Shown: piece after piece, positions 15,851 through 22,879 of the stretch
How the letters are laid out: the number at the start of each line of letters is the position of its first letter
Position numbering within the stretch: position 1 is the first letter of the stretch
Origin: Deltaproteobacteria bacterium
Lineage (GTDB): Bacteria > Desulfobacterota > Desulfuromonadia > Geobacterales > DSM-12255
Direction: 5' to 3'
Assembly: GCA_021849045.1 (NCBI GenBank)
Contig: JAJZTK010000029.1
Span: 1-33,805, forward strand
Length of the DNA stretch: 33,805 nt
Translations under genes and position numbers: made by a program
The notes under the pieces: model-generated
The model's input: only the letters and a program-made list of their open reading frames with translations
Database searches by the model: none
What the model was told of the DNA's origin: nothing

Positions 15851-16162
15851 GTGTCTCATAAGCTGGCACCACACTATATTAAACTTAAAGAGCGCTACGT
15901 TGAACTGATCGACGCTGTTGAAGCAATGGGGGCGGCGGCCCGCAACTCCGGGCCACTTGACGAAAAGACCGTGCAGTTGATCCAGCTGGGCGCCGCTGCG
16001 GCTATCGGATCAAAGGGGTCGTTGAGCAGCCATGCTCTGCGGGCAAAGGAGGCAGGCGCGACAGATGAAGAGATCCGCCATGCCATTATTGTTCTCACCA
16101 GCACGATTGGCTTTCCAACCGTTGCCGCTGCCCTTGACAGGATGAACGACGTAATAGACTGA
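15851..16162 (+). CDS. AhpD/carboxymuconolactone decarboxylase-like protein without the CxxC pair
   Basis: A 103-aa all-helical protein of the CMD family. It starts at GTG 15851, preceded by AAGGAGGGGG. The C-terminal pattern SSHALRAKEAGATDEEIRHA matches AhpD-like proteins. Where those carry CxxC ending four residues before the His, this protein has S-K-G-S, so it cannot act as a disulfide-based peroxidase reductase. It may bind a small molecule or serve another decarboxylase-like role. It is transcribed in the same direction as the MBL gene, 146 bp downstream, with a terminator-like hairpin following. Confidence 0.75.
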   Translation: MSHKLAPHYIKLKERYVELIDAVEAMGAAARNSGPLDEKTVQLIQLGAAAAIGSKGSLSSHALRAKEAGATDEEIRHAIIVLTSTIGFPTVAAALDRMNDVID

Positions 16163-16185
16163 TTGGTTACGGCAATCGGTCAGCA

Positions 16186-16227
16186 GTGGCTACGTTCTCG
16201 ATACCAGCCGGTCAGGAACGTAGCCAC
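16186..16227. terminator. Strong hairpin between convergent genes
   Basis: Perfect 12-bp stem, GTGGCTACGTTC (16186-16197) with GAACGTAGCCAC (16216-16227), and an 18-nt loop. It lies between the end of the AhpD-like gene and the end of the oppositely transcribed ThDP enzyme. There is no long T run, so it may stabilise 3' ends instead of terminating alone. A second small hairpin, GCCGA/TCGGC, lies at 16288-16310. Nothing else is seen up to 16345. Confidence 0.6.
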
Positions 16228-16345
16228 CCCTCGACTACCGCCAGCACTCTTCCCACCGAAAATCTATCCGTTTCAGACCCCCATACAGCCGAAAAATGGT
16301 ATATATCGGCATCGCCGGGTGCCGCGCCAAGAATCCCTACGCAGG

Positions 16346-18031
16346 TCACCGGGTGGCACCCAGCGCCTGACTGCGGATCGCCGTCAGGGTTGTGCGCGGG
16401 GTGATCGCTTCGGGGTCGGTACGCAGCTCCAGCAGGGCCGGCCGGTCGCTGGAGACGGCCCGGTCGAAGGCAGCCGCGAAGTCGGCAGTTGTCTCCACAA
16501 CCTCGCCGCATGCGCCGTAGGCCCGGGCAAGGGCGGCGAAATCGGGATTCCTGAGTTCCGTCCCGCTGATTCGACCCGGGAACCGTCGCTCCTGGTGCAT
16601 CCGGATGGTGCCATACATGCCGTTGTTGACGACGATGATGACGATGGCCGCGCCATACTGTACGGCGGTGGCCAGCTCCTGGCCGTTCATCAGGTAGCAG
16701 CCGTCGCCCGCGAAGCAGACGACCGTCCGGTCGGGGTGCACCAGCTTGGCTGCCACGGCCGCCGGCAGGCCATAGCCCATGGCGCCGTTGGTCGGGGCGA
16801 GCTGGGTGCGGAAACCGGGATACTGGTAGAAGCGGTGGACCCACGACGAGTAGTTGCCGGCACAGTTTGTCAGGATGGCCTTCGGCGGCAGCCGTTCACG
16901 CAGGTAGACCATGATCTGCCCCAGGTCGACGCCTCCCGGAACGGGAGACGGCTGCAGGTTGAGGAGGTAATCGTTTCGCGCGGCTGACGTCCACGTCGCC
17001 CACGCCGGTTGAGCGACCGGAGGGAGAGCTTGTGCTGCCGCGGCAAACTCCGCCATGCCGGCATTGATCGGCAGGTCGGCCTGGTAGACCCGCCCCAGCT
17101 CTTCCGTGCCGGGGTGCACGTGTATCAGCTGCTGCTTCGGTCGTGGCGCCTCGATCAGGGTATAGCCGCTGGTGGTGGTCTCTCCCAGGCGCGGGCCGAC
17201 CACCAGGAGAAGGTCTGCCCGTCTGATCCGGTCCGCCAGCGCCGGGTTGATGCTGATCCCCACATCGCCGATGTAATTGGGGTGGCGGTTGTCGAACAGG
17301 TCCTGGCAGCGAAACGAGCAGGCGGTGGGGAGATTGTTGGCTTCGGCAAACGCCATGATGTCCCGGCAGGCGGCCTCTGACCAGTCCCCGCCTCCCAGCA
17401 GCATGACCGGCTGCACAGCCTTGCCCAGCATCTCGCGCAGCTTGAGGAGATCGGCCGGGCCGGGGTGTGCCTGCACCCGCTGGTATCTCCTGACATCCTT
17501 GACTGTTGCCGTCGCGGCCAGCATATCCTCGGGCAGCGCCAGCACCACCGGCCCCGGCCGGCCGGACACGGCGAGATGGAAGGCGCGGCTGACCATTTCC
17601 GGGACGCGCTCCGGCCGGTCGATCTGGCCCACCCACTTGGCCATTTGGCCGAACATGCGCCGGAAATCCATTTCCTGAAACGCCTCGCGTTCTGCTATGC
17701 CGCTTCCCACCTGGCCGATGAAGAGGATCAGCGGCGTGGAGTCCTGAAAGGCGGTGTGGACGCCGATGCTGGCATTGGTGGCGCCCGGTCCGCGGGTGAC
17801 GAAGCAGATCCCCGGTCGCCCGGTCAGTTTGCCATAGGCCTCGGCCATGAACGCCGCCCCGCCTTCCTGGCGGCAGACGATCAGTCGGATGGTGTCCTGC
17901 TCGTCGTGGAGTGCGTCGAGCACCGGCAGATAGCTCTCACCCGGCACGCAAAAAACCATGTCACTACCATTGATCTTGAGGGTGTCGACGAGGATGCGGC
18001 CCCCGTTGCGTTCATTGGCTGTGTTGTCCAT
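16346..18031 (-). CDS. ThDP-dependent enzyme, acetolactate synthase-like
   Basis: A 561-aa protein with the three-domain layout of the acetohydroxyacid synthase family: a Pyr domain with the ThDP-activating E56 (CRQEGGAAFMAEAYG), a central Rossmann-type domain, and a PP domain with the Mg/ThDP motif GDGCYLMNGQEL ending in VNNGMYG. I chose ATG 18031 (MDNTANERNGG), with AAGGA about 9 nt upstream; an upstream in-frame start at 18130 would overlap the end of the MFS gene. No regulatory small subunit or branched-chain biosynthesis genes are nearby. It probably acts on a 2-oxo acid or an acyl-CoA-like substrate together with the transporter upstream. Its true reaction cannot be told from the sequence. 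Confidence 0.8.
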   Translation of the reverse strand: MDNTANERNGGRILVDTLKINGSDMVFCVPGESYLPVLDALHDEQDTIRLIVCRQEGGAAFMAEAYGKLTGRPGICFVTRGPGATNASIGVHTAFQDSTPLILFIGQVGSGIAEREAFQEMDFRRMFGQMAKWVGQIDRPERVPEMVSRAFHLAVSGRPGPVVLALPEDMLAATATVKDVRRYQRVQAHPGPADLLKLREMLGKAVQPVMLLGGGDWSEAACRDIMAFAEANNLPTACSFRCQDLFDNRHPNYIGDVGISINPALADRIRRADLLLVVGPRLGETTTSGYTLIEAPRPKQQLIHVHPGTEELGRVYQADLPINAGMAEFAAAAQALPPVAQPAWATWTSAARNDYLLNLQPSPVPGGVDLGQIMVYLRERLPPKAILTNCAGNYSSWVHRFYQYPGFRTQLAPTNGAMGYGLPAAVAAKLVHPDRTVVCFAGDGCYLMNGQELATAVQYGAAIVIIVVNNGMYGTIRMHQERRFPGRISGTELRNPDFAALARAYGACGEVVETTADFAAAFDRAVSSDRPALLELRTDPEAITPRTTLTAIRSQALGATR

Positions 18032-18083
18032 ATCTGCGTCCTTTATCTGTTCAGTGTGGATGTCTCGTGGCAAGGTGCGCCTG

Positions 18084-19346
18084 TCATTCGCACGGTGGGG
18101 CGGTGCGGAACCGTTTCCTGTTGCCGGCAAAAAACATCAGAATAGCGGCCAACCCGCAGATCGGGATGAGGAAGGCACCGTGGTAGGCCGCGGCCGGGTA
18201 GCCGGATGGGCCACGGGGAAACGAGTGGATGTACAGACCCATGATATGCTGCGCTGCCGCAGCCCCCATGAGCAGGAAGAAATTCACGAAGGTCAGCGCG
18301 GTTGCGGCGAAGCGGTGCGGCACCAGGTTTCTGGCCAACGGGTAAATGATTACCCCGGATGCGGATGCCAGTCCGATCACAAAGAAGATCAGCGCCAGTA
18401 CTGTCCGGGAAACGAGTTCGGCCGGGCCGAGCATGGCGGTCATCGCCAGCAGCACGATCAACTGGCCAATTACCATTGTTGTGGTCAGCGAGCCTCCCAG
18501 CAGGTCGATTGCCCTGCCGAGCAGCAGTGAACCGCAGATATAGCCGAACGATATGCACAGGAGAAGGGTGCTGGCTGCAGAGCTGTCGAGACCGACCACT
18601 TCCCGCAGGTACGGCCCACCCCACAGCGCAAGCAGCACCATATAGTTTGCATACCAGAAGAACGCCATCAGGGAAACCAGCCAGAAGGCAGGGGCGGCGA
18701 AAAGCATCATCCATACCTGGAAAATGCTCCCCTTGTTCCCTGCCGTGGGTGCCGGAGGCGCCGCGGCGTCTGTCTCCGCAGTGGCGGGGGTGTCGCGGGT
18801 GATCAGGTACACGACGAGCGTCAGGGCAAGTTGCACACAGGATGCTGCGACAAAGGTGGACCGCCAGCCAAAGAGCCTGATGGCATAGGCCAGTGGCTTT
18901 GTGGCGCCAACGCTCCCCAGATTGCCGATGGCGATCATGAAGCCCGATACCTTGGCGAACTCCTGCGGGGGAAACCAGTTGGTATATATTTTCAGCGATC
19001 CCATGAGCACCGAGGCGGTCCCCAGGCCGAGCAGCGCCCGCCCCGCAATCGCCTGGGGGTAGCCGGAGGCAAGGGCGAAGAGCAGAGAGCCGCCGGCAGT
19101 GACAACGCCCAGCAGGGAGATCATCACCCTTCCGCCGAAGCGGTCAAGCAGACTGCCCAAGGGGATCTGGGCACAGGCGAAGGCATAGAAGAATACCCCC
19201 GAAATTACCCCCAATTCTGCTGCGCTGAGCCCCAGGTCTGTTGTCAGGTCGAACGAGACCACCGCCATGGAAACCCGGTAGAACATGCTGATGACCAGCA
19301 TGCCTGCCAGGAGAAAGAACATTTTCCAGCGTTGAGTCAGGTGCAT
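18084..19346 (-). CDS. MFS transporter
   Basis: A 420-aa major facilitator with about 12 membrane helices in two halves. An Ala/Pro-rich central loop (about 190-205, TAETDAAAPPAPTAGNK) separates them. The MFS signature after helix 2 is visible as GSLLDRFGGRVMISLLG. It starts at ATG 19346, with GGAG about 11 nt upstream, and lies 52 bp before the ThDP enzyme on the same strand. The pair probably forms an operon in which the transporter supplies or exports a carboxylic acid; the substrate is unknown. Confidence 0.82.
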   Translation of the reverse strand: MHLTQRWKMFFLLAGMLVISMFYRVSMAVVSFDLTTDLGLSAAELGVISGVFFYAFACAQIPLGSLLDRFGGRVMISLLGVVTAGGSLLFALASGYPQAIAGRALLGLGTASVLMGSLKIYTNWFPPQEFAKVSGFMIAIGNLGSVGATKPLAYAIRLFGWRSTFVAASCVQLALTLVVYLITRDTPATAETDAAAPPAPTAGNKGSIFQVWMMLFAAPAFWLVSLMAFFWYANYMVLLALWGGPYLREVVGLDSSAASTLLLCISFGYICGSLLLGRAIDLLGGSLTTTMVIGQLIVLLAMTAMLGPAELVSRTVLALIFFVIGLASASGVIIYPLARNLVPHRFAATALTFVNFFLLMGAAAAQHIMGLYIHSFPRGPSGYPAAAYHGAFLIPICGLAAILMFFAGNRKRFRTAPPCE

Positions 19347-19929
19347 CTATCCACAAGCTCCTGCGGCCTCATGCCCTCAATTGGTGTGAATGGTCGGGGT
19401 GGTGACGGTAACTTGAACCATAAAATGGCACGGAATGGAACCATAAATTGACAGAATCTGTAATGTAATTGCTTGAGTCAACAACGAGGAAGGCGGTGGG
19501 TCATATCGAACCTGTTGATTGTGTGAATTTGTTAACCAGTATCGAATCATATTGATTGTTGTTTGATACAAGTTGTCCACTTTTCTTGTCTTCTGAAATC
19601 ATTGGGCAATTCCTTGGCAATGAACCCAGAGCTGTATACATGTGGAAAATAACTATTGACACGCAATAACAGGTGGTTGCATGTGCTGCCCATTCGTTGT
19701 GCAGGATGCTGAAGTGCTGAAGGATACGTTACATTTTTGAAACATATCCACAGATCATCGCGGTTTATCCACAGGCTGAGTGGATAGACAAGTTGAGCTG
19801 ATTCTAATTTTGCCTTGCTGATACTGCTAACGTGCCGGGGGTAAGCGATTTATGCCTGTGAGACATGATTACTGTGATAGGGCACATGTGTGACTGGAAG
19901 CCCGTCCCGGACGGACTCACCGAGAAGGC
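19347..19929. other. Intergenic region with several DnaA-box-like sites
   Basis: No coding frame is convincing in these 583 bases between the MFS start and the TetR stop. On the plus strand TTATCCACA (19765-19773) is a perfect DnaA box, and TGTGGAAAA (19641-19649) is the complement of TTTTCCACA, which also fits TTWTNCACA. Near matches are TTGTCCACT (19573-19581), ATATCCACA (19744-19752) and GTGGATA (19780-19786). GAACCATAAA occurs twice at about 19415-19450. A hairpin, CCCGGAC/GTCCGGG, at 19907-19940 overlaps the end of the TetR gene and may terminate it. Confidence 0.5.
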
Positions 19930-20529
19930 TTACGTCCGGGAGCCCAGAATACCATTGGCAAATATGGCGATGTACTGTTGGATCAATTCGTCATCTTTGT
20001 CGGGCGAATGGCTGATAAGGTTCTCGGTGGCCAGCATGCTGAGGAAAAAATAGTTGACCATGCCCGCCAGGGCCAACACGCCATACCCGGAGTGGAGGTC
20101 TTTCCTGAACTGCTGTCCGGCTATCCCCTCGTCAACGATTTCCATGAGAATCCGTATCACCTTGCCGATGGCGGGAGAAACGATGGTGGCGAAATACGGT
20201 GTGGGGTTGGTGAGTTCGCTCGTGTAAAACCTCAACAGGTAGGGGTTGCTCCGGTGACGTTGAATGGTCCAGCGAATGTATGCCTCGATCATTGCCAGCG
20301 GCTCGGCACCCTGTCGCCTGATCGCCTCGATCTCGTCGAAGCAGACGAACTGTTCCCGGAGCACTGCTGAATACAGTCCTTCCTTGCCCCCGAAATAATA
20401 GGAGATCATCGAGATGCTCGCCCCGGCTGCCCGGGAAAGCTCTCTGATGCTCACCCCGTTAAGGCCGCGTTCGGCGAACAGTCGTGTCCCGACCTCCATC
20501 AACGTGCTTCGGCAGTCATTCTTTATCAT
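19930..20529 (-). CDS. TetR-family transcriptional regulator
   Basis: A 199-aa protein with an N-terminal TetR helix-turn-helix (about 10-55, with VSIRELSRAAGASISMISYY and FGGKEGLY) and an all-helical ligand/dimer domain. The ATG at 20529 opens MIKNDCRST. It is transcribed divergently from the CoA transferase at 20795, the usual layout for a local repressor, and a candidate operator is present in the shared region. The C-terminal domain resembles that of regulators that sense acyl-CoA or hydrophobic ligands only in a general way. Confidence 0.85.
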   Translation of the reverse strand: MIKNDCRSTLMEVGTRLFAERGLNGVSIRELSRAAGASISMISYYFGGKEGLYSAVLREQFVCFDEIEAIRRQGAEPLAMIEAYIRWTIQRHRSNPYLLRFYTSELTNPTPYFATIVSPAIGKVIRILMEIVDEGIAGQQFRKDLHSGYGVLALAGMVNYFFLSMLATENLISHSPDKDDELIQQYIAIFANGILGSRT

Positions 20530-20704
20530 CCGGTCCCCGCCCCATTCTGATCATCTCAATCTGTCGCACGGAATATACATCTATTTTCTCCCTTCCTGAA
20601 AAAAATCCTCTCATCAGCGCATCACAGCATCGTTGCCGTCCATTGCCTCATCAGGTACCGGATCGCTGCCGCGTAGAAGCAGTGATCAGACGCAGGGAAA
20701 CTGA

Positions 20705-20733
20705 TTGCGATCCCGTATACATGGTGCTAAGAT
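20705..20733 (+). promoter_or_regulatory. Sigma-70-like promoter of the CoA transferase
   Basis: TTGCGA (20705-20710), a 17-bp spacer and TAAGAT (20728-20733). Each hexamer matches the consensus at 4 of 6 positions. The predicted start point near 20740 gives a leader of about 55 nt. Confidence 0.5.
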
Positions 20734-20745
20734 GAGTTTATCGAA

Positions 20746-20761
20746 CGTTTGTTAGAAAACG
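20746..20761. promoter_or_regulatory. Candidate TetR operator
   Basis: CGTTT and AAACG flank a 6-nt spacer, GTTAGA. The site lies just downstream of the predicted transcription start of the CoA transferase, where a repressor would block elongation or clearance. Assignment to the divergent TetR protein is inferred from position. Confidence 0.4.
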
Positions 20762-20794
20762 GTTCACGCAATTCAGGAAGGAGGAGTCGGGTAG

Positions 20795-22357
20795 ATGTCG
20801 GTATTGCACGAGAGGATCAGAAAAAGCAGTCTCCATGAGCGGATCAGGAGTGTTGAAGATGTCATTCCCCTGTTCAGGAACGGGATGAACGTGGGATGGT
20901 CGGGATTTACCCCGGCAGGCTACCCCAAGGCGGTGCCCATTGCCCTGGCGGATCACGTGGAGAAAAACCAGCTGCAGGGAAAACTGAAATTCAACCTTTT
21001 CATCGGCGCGTCCGTCGGGGTCGAAACCGAAGACCGCTGGGCGTCACTTGACATGATCGACCGCCGCTGGCCCTACCAGACCGGCAAGAACATTCAGGCC
21101 GGCATCAACGACGGGCGTATCCGGATGGGGGACAAGCATCTCTCCATGTTCGCCCAGGATCTGGGGTACGGTTTCTACACCAAGGAGAGCAACGGCCGCC
21201 TCGACATCGCCATTATCGAATGCTCCGCAATCACCGAGAACGGCGGTCTGGTCCTGACCGCCTCCTGCGGCGCCGTGCCCGAGATCGTCCAGATCGCGGA
21301 CCGGATCATTATCGAGATCAATACCTCGATACCGAGCTTCGAAGGGCTCCACGACATCATCGAGCCGGTGAGCCCGCCCAACCGCCTCCCCTACCTCCTC
21401 AGCAGGGTTGACGACCGGGCCGGCTCCCCCTATGTGCGGATCGACACCGACAAGATCGTCGCCATCGTCGAATCGAAGCTGCCCGACAACGGCCGTTCCT
21501 TCAGCGAGCAGGACGACACCTCCGAAGCCATTGCCAACAACATCCTCGATTTCTTCCGGTTCGAGGTGAAGGAGGGGAGGCTGCCCGGGAATCTGCTGCC
21601 GCTCCAGTCGGGCGTCGGCTCCATCGCCAACGCGGTCATCGGCGGGCTGGCCAAGGGACCGTTCTCCGGCCTCAAGGTCTGGACCGAGGTGCTGCAGGAC
21701 ACCATGCTCGATCTCTTCGATTCGGGAAAACTGGATTTCGCCTCCACCGTCTCGCTCTCCTTCTCGGTGGACGGTTTCAAGCGTTTTTACGGCGACTGGG
21801 ACAAGTACAGCAGCAGGGTCATTATGCGGCCGCTCTCCATAGCCAACCACCCGGAACCGATCCGGCGCCTGGGGTGCATCGCCATGAACACCCCGGTCGA
21901 GTTTGACATCTACGCCCATGCCAACTCCACCCTGGTGGGGGGGACCCGGATGATCAACGGCATCGGCGGTTCCGGCGACTTCCTCCGCAACGCCTACCTC
22001 TCCATCATGCACACGCCGTCGGCGCGGCCGACCAAGACCGACCCGACCGGCATTACCTGCGTCGTCCCGCACGTGCCGCACGTGGACCATACGGAGCATG
22101 ACCTGGACGTACTGGTGACCGAGCAGGGGTTGGCCGACTTCCGGGGGCTCGACCCGAAAAGCCGCGCGCAGCTCATCATCGAAAAGTGCGCCCACCCGGA
22201 CTACAAGCCGTTGTTGCAGGAGTATTTCGATATGGCGAAAAAGGAGTGCCTGGCGAGAAAGGCCGGCCATGAGCCGCAACTGCTCGACCGGGTGTTCAAG
22301 ATGCAGGTGAACCTGGCCAAGCATGGCACCATGAAGATCGACAACTGGGATATTTGA
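20795..22357 (+). CDS. Succinyl-CoA:acetate-type CoA transferase (Cat1/AarC family)
   Basis: A 520-aa family I CoA transferase of the long acetyl-CoA hydrolase/succinate CoA transferase branch. It shows the oxyanion loop QSGVGSIANAVIGGL (271-285) and the likely nucleophile E298 in LKVWTEVLQDTMLDLF. Early motifs are WSGFTPAGYPKAVP and a late one is VTEQGLADFRGLDP. AAGGAGGAG precedes the ATG. LHERIR occurs twice within the first 19 residues, a short tandem repeat. Such enzymes move CoA between succinate and acetate or other acids; in Geobacter relatives this links acetate activation to the TCA cycle. The divergent TetR gene probably regulates it. Confidence 0.88.
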   Translation: MSVLHERIRKSSLHERIRSVEDVIPLFRNGMNVGWSGFTPAGYPKAVPIALADHVEKNQLQGKLKFNLFIGASVGVETEDRWASLDMIDRRWPYQTGKNIQAGINDGRIRMGDKHLSMFAQDLGYGFYTKESNGRLDIAIIECSAITENGGLVLTASCGAVPEIVQIADRIIIEINTSIPSFEGLHDIIEPVSPPNRLPYLLSRVDDRAGSPYVRIDTDKIVAIVESKLPDNGRSFSEQDDTSEAIANNILDFFRFEVKEGRLPGNLLPLQSGVGSIANAVIGGLAKGPFSGLKVWTEVLQDTMLDLFDSGKLDFASTVSLSFSVDGFKRFYGDWDKYSSRVIMRPLSIANHPEPIRRLGCIAMNTPVEFDIYAHANSTLVGGTRMINGIGGSGDFLRNAYLSIMHTPSARPTKTDPTGITCVVPHVPHVDHTEHDLDVLVTEQGLADFRGLDPKSRAQLIIEKCAHPDYKPLLQEYFDMAKKECLARKAGHEPQLLDRVFKMQVNLAKHGTMKIDNWDI

Positions 22358-22436
22358 ATCCGGAAACGACAGGCCGGGCAGAACCCGATGGATGAGTTCA
22401 ATTCCGCTGTCTGATCCGACACGACCCACGTTTCGA

Positions 22437-22476
22437 CGACAAAGCGTCCCTGCATGTATGTAGGGACGCTTTGTCG
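22437..22476. terminator. Hairpin between the CoA transferase and tRNA-Sec
   Basis: A perfect 15-bp stem, CGACAAAGCGTCCCT and AGGGACGCTTTGTCG, encloses a 10-nt loop. It lies 80 bp after the CoA transferase stop and 45 bp beyond the 3' end of the convergent tRNA gene, so it can serve both. There is no T run of note. Confidence 0.6.
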
Positions 22477-22521
22477 TATGTGGCCTGGTTTTGTAAACTG
22501 TGCTGTACCGTGAATGGTGAA

Positions 22522-22619
22522 TGGCGGAGATGCATGGGAATCGAACCCACCCGGGAGATTTCTCATCCCCCACACCGGTTTTGAAGACCGGGGCGCCCAC
22601 CAGCGACGCACGCATCTCC
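22522..22619 (-). tRNA. selC: tRNA-Sec(UCA)
   Basis: The minus strand from 22619 gives an acceptor arm GGAGATG pairing with CATCTCC, discriminator G and encoded CCA (22524-22522). The anticodon is TCA (22584-22582) in CGGTCTTCAAAACCG. A long variable arm (about GTGGGGGATGAGAAATCTCCC) and GGGTTCGATTCCC as T arm complete it. The length of 98 nt with CCA and the long variable arm are typical of selenocysteine tRNA. The organism therefore should make selenoproteins; none is evident in this window. Confidence 0.93.
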
Positions 22620-22739
22620 ATTTTGAAGAGAAATGGAATGATCCGGAAGTTGGGCGGGATGATACCCCATTGCGCCGCTGCCAGTCCATGAAATTCTGTC
22701 GGTGCCAGTGACCGGAGCTCTGTTTCAGAGCGCCACGGC

Positions 22740-22796
22740 TTGTCAACCTGATGATCGCTGCTATACTCGCCGGTGGCGGCCCCACGGGCTTTTTTT
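22740..22796 (+). promoter_or_regulatory. Promoter and start-proximal hairpin of the stress operon
   Basis: TTGTCA (22740-22745), a 16-bp spacer and TATACT (22762-22767) form a good sigma-70-like promoter. The presumed start point is near 22774. A short GC hairpin, GCCC-CAC-GGGC (22779-22789), followed by seven T (22790-22796), comes at once. The leader to the prkA ATG would be about 105 nt. A weaker promoter (TTGTGT, 17 bp, ATAATT) can be drawn further down. Confidence 0.45.
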
Positions 22797-22879
22797 GTAT
22801 ACAACCCCTTGTGTGCTGCCGGAAATAAGGAATAATTTAATCGAGAAAGAGATAACTAGCATCCGTCCGGAGGAAAGAT

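Noticed and set aside
19573-19786. Chromosomal replication origin
   Set aside because: There are DnaA-box-like sites but no dnaA, dnaN, gidA or parAB nearby and no clear AT-rich unwinding region with repeats.
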